Positions 7,832 through 16,200 of a stretch of DNA of 19,180 nucleotides are shown here, piece after piece (positions within the stretch are counted from its first letter, which is position 1; each line of letters starts with the position of its first letter). Source of the stretch: Clostridium sp. CAG:411 (lineage in GTDB: Bacteria; Bacillota; Clostridia; Lachnospirales; Lachnospiraceae); NCBI GenBank assembly GCA_000437275.1, contig FR899704.1, positions 26,601 through 45,780 of the forward strand, in the 5' to 3' direction. Below the pieces are notes generated by a model that did no database searches, was not told where the DNA came from, and saw only the letters and a program-made list of their open reading frames with translations. Both the position numbers and the translations under genes were made by a program.

Positions 7832-10594
7832 TTATTTTAAATATGCACCATCTTCTCCAATTTTTCCGCTTGGAGCTCCTGCTGTCTGCAAAACATATAC
7901 TCGCATATTTCCTTTTCCTGAACACTTTGCATTTAAAGTGCCATTACACTCCACTTTATCACCAGTAACTACATCTACATAAGTTCCAGAAGGAACACCA
8001 CTAAATGTTGCATCTCCCGAAATTGTTACACATACAAAGCTATCTACACCATCTGCTGTATAACGTCTTTTGTATGAAATTCCTCCATTACATCCTTCTG
8101 TAGAATACTGTCCTTTTCTAAGTGCAGGTACCGCTCTACGGATTAAATTTAATCTTTGAATATGTTTTGCAAGTGGGTAATTTAATGTCTCTGACATTGC
8201 TCCTGTAGCTCCACTATATACACCATAATCAGTTGTATTAACAGTTCCTTCTATATGATCTCCAAAATATGCACGACCGGATTTCTCATATGGCGTTCCA
8301 CTACCTTCTCCACCATTACTTGACATCATCGGATCAATTAGACAACCCTTTTTAAATTCAATTTCACTTCCATAATAAATACATGGAATTCCTCTAAATG
8401 TAAATATCAAATTAAGATTTTCTGCCCAAGTATCTTGTGTTCCAGTAAAACGCTGATTTTCTGGAGACTGGTCTGGCGCGTAATCATGCGAATCAATATA
8501 AGTTACATTGTATGTAGAATCATTAAAATACTTATCTTCACTCAATCCTGCTCTAAATGCATCCCCTGCATTTCTGAATGCCCAATGCATGAAAAAGTCA
8601 ATCTCATCCAAACCAGAAGACTTACTTCTATCTGGTGTATGATATTCATTTCCATTTAGAAATGCATTGTTACTTGTTGGCTGTATATCCACAGACAAAT
8701 TGTCATTAAAATGCTTTTCTGCTGAAGCCTCATTCGTTGCAGTATCACCCCATGCATAATCTTTTGATTCCTTCCATGTATAAAAAGGAACAGAAATTCC
8801 AGGCATATTCGCATTCCAAACTTCCTGGCGTCGTACACAAGCCTCACCAAACATAAAGAAATCTTTTCCCCCCGCTTCCTTGAAAAATGGAAGAAATTCT
8901 TTATTAAAAGTTAATCGTGAAATATGTTTAACTGTATCAATACGAAATGCATCTACTCCCATATTAATATAATTAATATAGCATTCTCTTAAATATTTAG
9001 CATATTCAGGATTTTCTGTGTTAATATCCACGCAATCTCCAGCCATCTGCCCTAACTGTACTCCATAGCTTTCCCACTGAAAGTTTCCATAATGGTGATA
9101 TAAACGTTCTGTATCTATATCATCATCCTTCATTGCAAATAATCTAGATTTGTACTGTGCATCACCTTGCTCACCACTATTTAATCCCAAATTTTCAATG
9201 CCATCATAATCTGATGCTCCTCTTCCATACTTTTTTACACCTTCAAGTAACTTATCTGCCTTATTTCCATCTTTTGCAACATGCATAAACGGACTTTTGT
9301 CACTTCCATCATCCTCGTCTTTATCAAACATATGGAACATATTTTTTTCGCCCCAGTTACCACTATGATTTAGAACGATATCCTGAATAATTTTAATCCC
9401 CTTCGCATGTGCATCATTAATTAAATCTTGATAAGTATAATCTGATGATTCATATCTAGGATCAACTTTACTAAAATCGTATGCATGATATCCATGGTAA
9501 TCTAATCCACTTGCATTTTCTACAACCGGAGTAATCCAAACTGCCGAAAATCCTAACGCCTTAATATAATCCAATTTTTCTGACAATCCTTTAAAATCTC
9601 CACGCCATCCAGGATCATTATTAGTTTCACTTCTAAGGTAATATTCATCATCCCAACAATATCTATTGTTACTACTATCTCCATCATAGAAACGAGTTGT
9701 CATCAAAAAGTATATTGTTTCATCACGAAAATCCCCTTCTGTTGGTGTAATAATCGGTGTAGCCGTAGGTTTTGGAGAATTTGTCGGATTTGTTCCCGGC
9801 TCAGTTGTTACCCATTTTCCATCTGCATACCAGTATTCTCCTGCCTTTTTTAAAGTAAAATCCTCTGTCTGCTCAGAACCATTTGTAAAGAGGAAATTTA
9901 CTTTTGATGTTGCTGTAAAGCTATATGTATAATACTTTTCTTTCTCAGACATAGTCTCTCCAGGCCAATCTGTCTCCATATCTGTAGGAAGGACATTCCA
10001 GTAATAAATCTTCGCATCTTTCATCTCCGAAATAGGAAAATGTACCACTATATTTCCTGTCGCTGCAAGCATCTTTCCATCAACTACAACTTCTTTGTCC
10101 TTTGGTGTTGTGTAATTTGCTGGTGCTGATAATGACCATCCATTTTCATCATCATACCAATACTCACCTGCATCTCTTGAAAACTCTGAAGTCTGATAAT
10201 CCAAAGATGGAACACTAATTTTTAAATTTGCCGCTTCCGCGTTTGTTACACTATAAGTATACCATCCATTTCCTTCATCCTTCATAGGTACTCCTGGATA
10301 TGAAGTTTTTGCTCCTGTTTTATCTACCTGATAATATAAATGTGGTTGCTTTCCCTTCCATTTATAATGAATTGTAATCGTTTCCTTTTGCTTAACTGCT
10401 ACTTTCTCTGCTGTAACAGAGTTATTTTGCCCCAAATCAGGTGTACTTGTTGTCAACAAAGTATTTTCCTTATTTGCTACTACAATTTCCCTACCATTTT
10501 GAAACTGATTTGCTGCCAAAAATGTTCCACCCGCAACAAACAATGTTCCTGCCAATGCTACACCTGCAATTTTTCCTGCCTTCCTTCTGTCCAT
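7832..10594 (-). CDS. extracellular GH13 alpha-amylase with two CBM26-like modules, signal-anchored
   Basis: With the ATG at 10594 the product is 920 residues. This start is preferred over one 30 bases upstream because AAGGAG precedes it by 6 bases and MDRRKAGKIA matches the start of the neighbouring paralogue. The N-terminal hydrophobic segment (about 10-30) has Gly at the position of the paralogue's lipobox Cys, so it is a signal peptide or uncleaved anchor and not a lipoprotein. Starch-binding modules lie at about 72-160 and 180-265 (YYWN, WPGE, NFLFTN), then a Pro/Thr linker. GH13 motifs are DIVLNH (405-410), GVDAFRIDTVKH (nucleophile D553), FGEAC (E584) and IDSHD (D704). The loop between the first motif and QWESY is 23 residues longer than in the paralogue, with an acidic stretch (KDEDDGSDK), so the substrate-cleft loop differs. 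The two products may divide starch degradation between different locations or chain lengths (inference). Confidence 0.93.
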   Translation of the reverse strand: MDRRKAGKIAGVALAGTLFVAGGTFLAANQFQNGREIVVANKENTLLTTSTPDLGQNNSVTAEKVAVKQKETITIHYKWKGKQPHLYYQVDKTGAKTSYPGVPMKDEGNGWYTYSVTNAEAANLKISVPSLDYQTSEFSRDAGEYWYDDENGWSLSAPANYTTPKDKEVVVDGKMLAATGNIVVHFPISEMKDAKIYYWNVLPTDMETDWPGETMSEKEKYYTYSFTATSKVNFLFTNGSEQTEDFTLKKAGEYWYADGKWVTTEPGTNPTNSPKPTATPIITPTEGDFRDETIYFLMTTRFYDGDSSNNRYCWDDEYYLRSETNNDPGWRGDFKGLSEKLDYIKALGFSAVWITPVVENASGLDYHGYHAYDFSKVDPRYESSDYTYQDLINDAHAKGIKIIQDIVLNHSGNWGEKNMFHMFDKDEDDGSDKSPFMHVAKDGNKADKLLEGVKKYGRGASDYDGIENLGLNSGEQGDAQYKSRLFAMKDDDIDTERLYHHYGNFQWESYGVQLGQMAGDCVDINTENPEYAKYLRECYINYINMGVDAFRIDTVKHISRLTFNKEFLPFFKEAGGKDFFMFGEACVRRQEVWNANMPGISVPFYTWKESKDYAWGDTATNEASAEKHFNDNLSVDIQPTSNNAFLNGNEYHTPDRSKSSGLDEIDFFMHWAFRNAGDAFRAGLSEDKYFNDSTYNVTYIDSHDYAPDQSPENQRFTGTQDTWAENLNLIFTFRGIPCIYYGSEIEFKKGCLIDPMMSSNGGEGSGTPYEKSGRAYFGDHIEGTVNTTDYGVYSGATGAMSETLNYPLAKHIQRLNLIRRAVPALRKGQYSTEGCNGGISYKRRYTADGVDSFVCVTISGDATFSGVPSGTYVDVVTGDKVECNGTLNAKCSGKGNMRVYVLQTAGAPSGKIGEDGAYLK

Positions 10595-10718
10595 AACCGT
10601 CTCCTTCCACGAACGCAAGCACAATTGTGTATTTTTACAACTATTTAAAACAATTTACGTCTGTAACCAAGTGTGCTTTTGTCTTTTTTATTAATTTTCA
10701 TGTATTTTGTTACATATA

Positions 10719-10747
10719 ATTATACACTTGTTACAATTGTTTTACAA
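10719..10747 (-). promoter_or_regulatory. candidate promoter of the amylase pair
   Basis: On the minus strand TTGTAA (10742-10747) and a perfect TATAAT (10719-10724) are separated by 17 bases, about 125 bases upstream of the amylase start. The surrounding sequence repeats TTGTTACA on the plus strand (10708-10715 and 10729-10736), overlapping and abutting the -10, which could be operator half-sites. No clear catabolite-responsive element was recognised nearby. Confidence 0.55.
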
Positions 10748-10831
10748 TGTAGCCTTTTCACAATATTTTCACACTTTTTTCTACAAAATGACCAAGGCAA
10801 TGCATTTTAGTCGCGAAAGGTTCCTTTTTAC

Positions 10832-11056
10832 TTATTCTAACTGCTTCAGTTTTGCTGCTGTTTGCTCCATATGAAATTCTAATTCTCGTATTTTTTTATA
10901 AAATAATAATGCGTCCTGTCCTTTCCAATCTTCTTGCAAACAGGATCTTATCTCTTTTAATCCCAATTGACTTTCCTGCATCCATTCTTCCCCAATCCGT
11001 TCAATTCTTTGTAAATCTCTCATTCCTATCTTCTCTCTCATCATTTTCCAACTCAC
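10832..11056 (-). CDS. mini WXG100-like protein (last gene of the type VII-like operon)
   Basis: A 74-residue, wholly helical protein with a W-x-G turn (W44-K45-G46) followed by QDALLFYKKI, the A...F spacing seen after W-x-G in ESAT-6/WXG100 proteins. WXG100 members are usually about 95-100 residues, so the second helix here is short. The start is uncertain: GTG at 11056 has AGGA 8 bases upstream and puts W at the usual distance of about 40 residues, but ATGs at 11044, 11041 and 11023 are in frame. It overlaps the end of the preceding small gene, implying translational coupling. It is either a secreted substrate or a partner of the small proteins encoded upstream. The WXG100 relation is inferred from motif and context. 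No good terminator follows, so readthrough toward the amylase genes is possible. Confidence 0.7.
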   Translation of the reverse strand: MSWKMMREKIGMRDLQRIERIGEEWMQESQLGLKEIRSCLQEDWKGQDALLFYKKIRELEFHMEQTAAKLKQLE

Positions 11057-11165
11057 TCATCCAATCCTGCCACAGTTCCTGCTGTAAAATAGAAGCTTCC
11101 CCATCCCACAATTCATACATATCCCGCTCTAATCTTTTTAGTTTATCCACAAATTCGCTCTCCAT
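11001..11165 (-). CDS. 54-residue W-x-G helical protein
   Basis: A very short reading frame, easily missed, that encodes 54 mostly helical, highly charged residues. It contains LWDGEAS at 19-25 (W20-D21-G22), which resembles the W-x-G-x-A turn of WXG100 proteins, but only about 19 residues precede it, so the first helix is half the normal length. It lies 8 bases after the stop of the 75-residue gene and overlaps the start of the 74-residue W-x-G gene, as expected in a tightly packed operon. The ATG at 11165 has only a weak ribosome site. GTG at 11150 (residue 6) has GGAG 9 bases upstream and could be the real start. An in-frame TGA lies just upstream, so it is not an extension of another gene. 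Expression is unproven; a small antitoxin-like or chaperone-like role is equally possible. Confidence 0.55.
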   Translation of the reverse strand: MESEFVDKLKRLERDMYELWDGEASILQQELWQDWMSELENDEREDRNERFTKN

Positions 11166-11173
11166 CTTTAAAC

Positions 11174-11401
11174 TTATTCACTCTCCTTCCACAAAACAGC
11201 CTGTATAATTTCCTTATTTTTCTCCTCTGTATCTTGATAGTTTTTCAGCACTTGACAGGATAATTCACACAATAATATACCTTCTTCCAACCATGCTTTT
11301 TTCTTTGCATCCATCCCATCTATTTGTTTCCACTCTTCTAAGTATCTTTTTCGTTCTTGCAAGTTTTTGTAAACTTCCTCTTCTCTTGCCCAAATAACCA
11401 T
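11174..11401 (-). CDS. 75-residue helical protein with Y-x-x-x-E motif
   Basis: A small, highly charged, all-helical protein with no signal peptide or membrane helix. The second helix contains LKNYQDTEE (52-60), in which Y55-Q-D-T-E59 fits the Y-x-x-x-[DE] export motif known from ESX substrates. The same KNY-x-x-x-E pattern occurs in the 119-residue protein encoded next door, suggesting that the two are related. The start is well supported: AAGGAG lies 7 bases before the ATG. It sits 4 bases after the preceding gene. It could be half of an ESAT-6-like heterodimer with one of the W-x-G proteins encoded downstream (inference). I do not recognise a named family. Confidence 0.7.
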   Translation of the reverse strand: MVIWAREEEVYKNLQERKRYLEEWKQIDGMDAKKKAWLEEGILLCELSCQVLKNYQDTEEKNKEIIQAVLWKESE

Positions 11402-11405
11402 ACTT

Positions 11406-11765
11406 TTACTCCTTATATTGGTAGATTAACTCCAATTGTCTTTCTATTTCTGCAAAACAGACGCATTCTATTTCTGTTCTTTTCTGTTCTCGTATCCCAT
11501 CCTCTAAAATAAGCAATGCATCTCTTTCCATCTGTTCATAATTTTTTATAATGCGTTCCAGGGCAAAACACAATTGTTTTTCAAACACGATTTCCTGCTC
11601 CATTCTAGCTTTATATTGAACAAATTTCTTGCTTCGTTCTATTTTTCCTATATTCACGACCTGTATTTCTTCCAGTCCCGTCACTAAGTCTTCCAACCGC
11701 AAAGTCTGTGCTGCCATTTTCTTATAAACAAACCATAGGGCATCCATATTTACATACATATTCAT
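11406..11765 (-). CDS. 119-residue helical protein with Y-x-x-x-E motif, ESX-operon associated
   Basis: The protein is predicted to be almost entirely helical: helix 1 at about 5-36, then a long helical region at about 40-118, without membrane segments. Residues 74-82 (KNYEQMERD) contain Y76-E-Q-M-E80, matching the Y-x-x-x-[DE] pattern of type VII substrates, and resemble the neighbouring 75-residue protein. The length is close to a WXG100 protein with a C-terminal extension, but a W-x-G turn is absent. The gene overlaps the stop of the preceding gene by ATGA and has AGAGGA 3 bases before the ATG, so it is tightly coupled. Alternatives are a coiled-coil scaffold or an assembly chaperone. No family recognised with certainty. 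Confidence 0.72.
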   Translation of the reverse strand: MNMYVNMDALWFVYKKMAAQTLRLEDLVTGLEEIQVVNIGKIERSKKFVQYKARMEQEIVFEKQLCFALERIIKNYEQMERDALLILEDGIREQKRTEIECVCFAEIERQLELIYQYKE

Positions 11766-12403
11766 TCATCCTCTTCTAGGCGTTCCAATTCTTCTAACAC
11801 CAATGCATGTCTATATCCTGTCCGTTCTATTCTTTCGCCCCTTTTTCTCCACAGCACTAAGTTTCCATCTTTTTCAGTAACCGCCATACAGACACTCTCT
11901 TTCTTGTTATATCTCTTCTCCAAGTAAAAATTACATTGTTCTTTTTTAGGAAACGCTTTTACAACTCTCCAGCGTTCCTCATACTCCGAAGAAAACACAG
12001 GGAAAAATTCTTCCTCTAAAAGTTCTTTTTTCCAACTCTCATATTCCACAAAACAAATCTGAAGAATGTTACTTCCCTGTTGATCATTTCTAATCCATAC
12101 ACAAGGAAATCCTATGTATAATATTCCTTGTTGTGTACAATATTTCGTGCACTTTTCAATCACTACAACCTGTTCTGCATTCCGTATTCCATTCATAATC
12201 TCTGCATACTCACCTTTAGGATAGAATCTACCTTCTATTACTGCAATCATATCCTGTTGAAACATTTTATGTAACTGCATTACAAGCTCTCTCTGACTCT
12301 TTTTCTCCTTTTCAAAAGAAAAACAACACATATTTTCTATTTTTGCACATGCTGCTAAAATACACCATTCATCCCATTTAATTTTATATATGATATCGTT
12401 CAT
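11762..12403 (-). CDS. unrecognised 213-residue cytoplasmic protein, possibly EspG-like
   Basis: The protein has no signal peptide or membrane helix, is rich in Cys and aromatic residues, and mixes helices with strands. Its N-terminal order recalls the EspG fold of mycobacterial ESX chaperones: an early helix with WCILAACAKI, then a helical segment leading to VIEGRFYPKGEY, then a helix and a strand (QVVVIEKC). This likeness is by layout only and I would not assign it without a profile or structure match. The start at 12403 (MNDIIYK) is chosen because GGTGGA lies close upstream; an ATG 12 bases earlier lacks a ribosome site. It overlaps the LytTR gene by 20 bases and the next gene by 4 bases, so it is an integral member of the operon. 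A position just before the small helical proteins would suit a substrate chaperone (inference). Confidence 0.7.
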   Translation of the reverse strand: MNDIIYKIKWDEWCILAACAKIENMCCFSFEKEKKSQRELVMQLHKMFQQDMIAVIEGRFYPKGEYAEIMNGIRNAEQVVVIEKCTKYCTQQGILYIGFPCVWIRNDQQGSNILQICFVEYESWKKELLEEEFFPVFSSEYEERWRVVKAFPKKEQCNFYLEKRYNKKESVCMAVTEKDGNLVLWRKRGERIERTGYRHALVLEELERLEEDE

Positions 12404-13115
12404 ATTTCCACCCACATTCTCTGATTATTTTTTTATAACTTCTAGATAAAGGCACTATATCCTGTGTTTCTAAATAGATTTCTCCCAGTGAATAGGATAT
12501 ATCCCTTATCTTTCTTTTGTTGACAATAAAACTTCTATGACTACGAACAAAATGAGAGGGCAAACGCTGTTCTAATTCACCCAAAACAGCTTTAAAGGCA
12601 ATTTTCTGATGTTCCAAATTCACATAAATTAATTTATTTTGGCACTCAAAATACAAAATCCGATCATATGGTACTACAATTTCCTCTTCAATTCCTTCCA
12701 CCAAAAAGCATTCCTCTGGATCGCTTGCACGACTTTGGTACCACTCCCAAATTTCTTCTACTACTCTTACCACATCGTTTTGTTGAAATGGTCGTAATAG
12801 CAGCGAGGATGCCTGCACACTAGGTTTTATATATTCCATAGGCGACACAGAAGCATCCGCTATTACCAAAAGCACTCCTTCCTTGTTTTTAACACGAAAT
12901 TTCTCTACCGCCGCAATAGCGTCTTTCTTTGTGACATCCATGTACAATACATCTAATTCCGGTGTTTCTTTTAAAATTTTCCGAAACTCTTTTATGGTCA
13001 AATATTCTTCTATCTTCCAGTTTGCCCCACTTATATGAGCAATTTTTTCTCTGGAAATTCTTTTTAATATTTCGTTTTCCAACTGTTTCGGATTACATAT
13101 CATAAATGCATTCAT
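12384..13115 (-). CDS. LytTR-domain response-regulator-like protein with degenerate receiver
   Basis: A 243-residue protein with two domains. Residues 1-125 look like a CheY-type receiver: LDVLYMD (54-60) puts an Asp at the phosphoacceptor position (D60) and LLLRPF (105-110) stands where the usual K-P-F motif lies. However, the acidic pair near residues 8-10 is missing and the conserved Lys is Arg, so normal phosphorylation is doubtful. Residues 135-240 form a LytTR DNA-binding domain (YDRILYFECQ, then SHFVRSHRSFIVN at 187-199), which binds DNA through beta strands. No histidine kinase is visible in the window. AAAGGA 6 bases before the ATG supports the start. The gene lies inside the type VII-like operon, 104 bases after the ATPase gene and overlapping the next gene, so it may control this operon or link it to cell state. 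The LytTR call is firm; the target is inference. Confidence 0.88.
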   Translation of the reverse strand: MNAFMICNPKQLENEILKRISREKIAHISGANWKIEEYLTIKEFRKILKETPELDVLYMDVTKKDAIAAVEKFRVKNKEGVLLVIADASVSPMEYIKPSVQASSLLLRPFQQNDVVRVVEEIWEWYQSRASDPEECFLVEGIEEEIVVPYDRILYFECQNKLIYVNLEHQKIAFKAVLGELEQRLPSHFVRSHRSFIVNKRKIRDISYSLGEIYLETQDIVPLSRSYKKIIRECGWKYERYHI

Positions 13116-13219
13116 ATTTTTTCCTTTCGTTTTACCAAATCTAAAGCAGGCAGACTATCCTTTCATTTTTATCCCAAATACTTTTATTTCACATATACAA
13201 ATCTACAAATAACTACTGC

Positions 13220-16200
13220 TTAAACAAAGGGCACATGTATCAAACTACACTCTCCATGCACATGAATCATTCCCATTTGTCTATTTTGCAAATTTCTTCG
13301 TTCTGATGGTTCGATAAAAGGAAATGGAAAATAATTTTGCTCTCCAACCCCACCTCCCACATAAATACCATCCCTCCTATCAGAAAAAACACGAAACAGA
13401 GGATGTTGTCTCAGTGCTCTAACTTCTGCACTTTCACATGTTCCGATAAGAACTATTTTTCTCTTATCCTTTATCAATAGTAACTCTTCTAACATTTTTT
13501 CTATATCACCCTCCACGTACATTCCCTGCCTGCATATTTCCAAACATTTCTTTGCATCACTTAGAAACATCCATAAGACCTCTGCATTATCCAACTTTTG
13601 CTTTTGCTGTTTTAAAATCCTTACTACTTGCATCAGACTATCATAATACTGTTCTTTCGTTGTGCAGCAATGTAACAAATCGTTTTTTTCCCATACTTCT
13701 TTTTGCATTCCCCCAAAGAAAATCACCTGCTCATTTCTCTGTAATGCTTGCTTTAGGAAAAAAGCTACTGTCTTCTCTCTTTTTTCTCTTTCTTTTCCTA
13801 AAATCAACAAAGAATCCAATCGGGATACTTCCCTTGCGATAACTTCACCATCTCTATCTCTTATTCCGAAGAAGATTTTTTTGTTTCGTTCTTCCGCTCC
13901 CTCTGTTTTTATGTATTCCATAAATTTTGAATAAGAAAGTTCTTTTGGTATTTGCTTTATTTTTTTAGCCCCCACACAATCTTTCCTATTCTTTTGTATT
14001 TCTATCGTATGAATACAATCTTTCTCCCAATAGATTGACTGAAACTCTACCAATTGTCCATCTATCTTTACTACACCCCGCCCCGGAATATCCTTTAGCT
14101 CTGCTACTTTCACTTCTTCACCAAAAAACGAACACATCTCCTCATTATTCATATTTAATGCAATTTTTTCTGGCAAATATTTTCGCCAAACACTTGGAAT
14201 CTCTCTTTGTCCAAATCCTCCTGCTGTAAGTATTATATAGATTCCATACACATTACCCTCTCTTAATATAATATAAATGCGTTCCAAGAGCGTTTCCTCT
14301 GCTTTCTCTCGTAATTTTGTCATATTATCAATTATAAGCAAAATTGTAGCTTTATCCGCTTCGCATTTTAGCTTTCCTTGACTATCTTTTCTTTTTCTTA
14401 ATTCTCTTTCCAAAAGGGAAATGCAACGTTTCAACTCTTCTATAGAAGTTACTGCCCCTCCCACATGTGGTACTGCAGAAAACTCGCTCAGTAGTCCATA
14501 GTCAAAATCAACTAAATATAGCCAACATTTGCTAGGATCAAATAATTTTATACATTGAGACACAAATCCAACTAAAAAAGTAGTCTTTCCACTGCCCTCT
14601 TTCCCTGCTAAGACAAGATTTCCATTGCCTTTTGGATTTATTACATAATAGGATTGTTTTTGCTTTTCTGTTTCATCACACAATCCCATTACAATGCTTT
14701 TTGCTGGTAATTGTAAATTATCTGGTTTTAAAACATCCGGAAGTGGAGGCATCCATAAAGGCACTGCACTACAAATTTTTTCCTTCCTTAACGCTTTATA
14801 CACACGATTTTGCACAAAACAAACCTGTTCCTCCCTCGACTCATCCCAACTCGTTTTCTTTTTTCCTTTACTTACTACTTGTTGCTTATGCCCGGTATAA
14901 GCTCCCTGAAATTCTGTAACCTCCATTTCTTTTCCATCAATCAAAAAACCTCTACCTGCTGGTTTTTGCGCCCACGAAAGCATCTTTCCCATCATTCTAT
15001 TGCACTGTTCTTTATCTTTTAATTTAAAACAGATACGAAATCCACTATTTGCCAAAAGTATATTTTCTATTTCACCACTCGGTTTTTGTGTAGATAAAAT
15101 CACATGAAGACCTAAACTCCTCCCTACTCTGGACACTTGTACAATTGTTTCCGCAAACGCAGGCAATTGACTTTTTAATTCCGCAAATTCATCAATCATA
15201 ATACATAAATGTGGTAGCTTTTCATTACGAGTAATTGCGTTGTAATCATCTATATGATTCACCTGTTCCCTACTTAATCTTTGTTCTCTTCTTTTTATTT
15301 CGCTTTTCATTGCACAAATTCCTCTGTGTAATAAATTTCCTTCCAAATTTGTCAATACCCCTGCCACATGAGGAAAAGCAGCAAACTGTTCCGCCATTCC
15401 TCCTCCCTTATAATCAATCAATACAAACTGTAGCTGTTCCGGACTGTAACGTATCGCAAGGGATAAAAAAATAGACTGCATACACTGACTTTTTCCCGCT
15501 CCTGTCATTCCAGCAATCATTCCATGAGGCCCATCTGCCCACTCTTGCAAATCTAATTCACATACTTTTCCCTGTTCCGTAACTCCAATTTGTGCCTTAA
15601 TTCCATCCCTGCAATTATTTTTACGCCAATTTTGTAATATAGTATCCAACTCTGTTTTCATCATACAAGAAAACAAAACGAAATCCACAGATTCCTTATA
15701 CCTTTCTTCTCTGTCTTTTTGCATGTTTCTCAATTGCTCTAACATCTTTACATGAGGAGTTACCATCATATCTGTTCTTGCGTTTTGCGACTCTATTACT
15801 TCAGTTAAATCCATCTTCAATTTTTCATGATTTCTACAGCCAATCGCCAACACTCCCTCCAAAAAAATAAGATGCAATCCAAAAATCGAAAAACTTTCTC
15901 CATATTGCATTCTTTTCCTTGGAGAAATCCGCTCCCCCTTCTCATATATTCCGTTTTTACTGCAATCAATCAAATACCATCGACCCTGTTCTTCCTTTAT
16001 CACCCCATGTTTCTTAGAAATCATACCTGCAACATTATACCGTATATCACATTCCGCACCACTTCCAATTAAATATTCCTTTGTTTCATCTAAATGATAA
16101 TACTGATACGATTGCAATTTCTGTTGTTTTAAAAAAACAAGAATTGCAACCTTTTTCCCCTCCTTCCGTCGATATTCCCATAAGTCCTCCCTTCTTAATT

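Noticed and set aside
10595..10624. Ten-codon N-terminal extension of the second amylase
   Set aside because: The internal ATG at 10594 has AAGGAG at ideal spacing and aligns with the paralogue's start; the extension would put polar residues ahead of the signal and has no ribosome site.
10743..10831. Terminator after the last small gene of the type VII-like operon
   Set aside because: Only a tiny GGAACC-centred palindrome was seen, with no stable stem or U tract, so no terminator is called.
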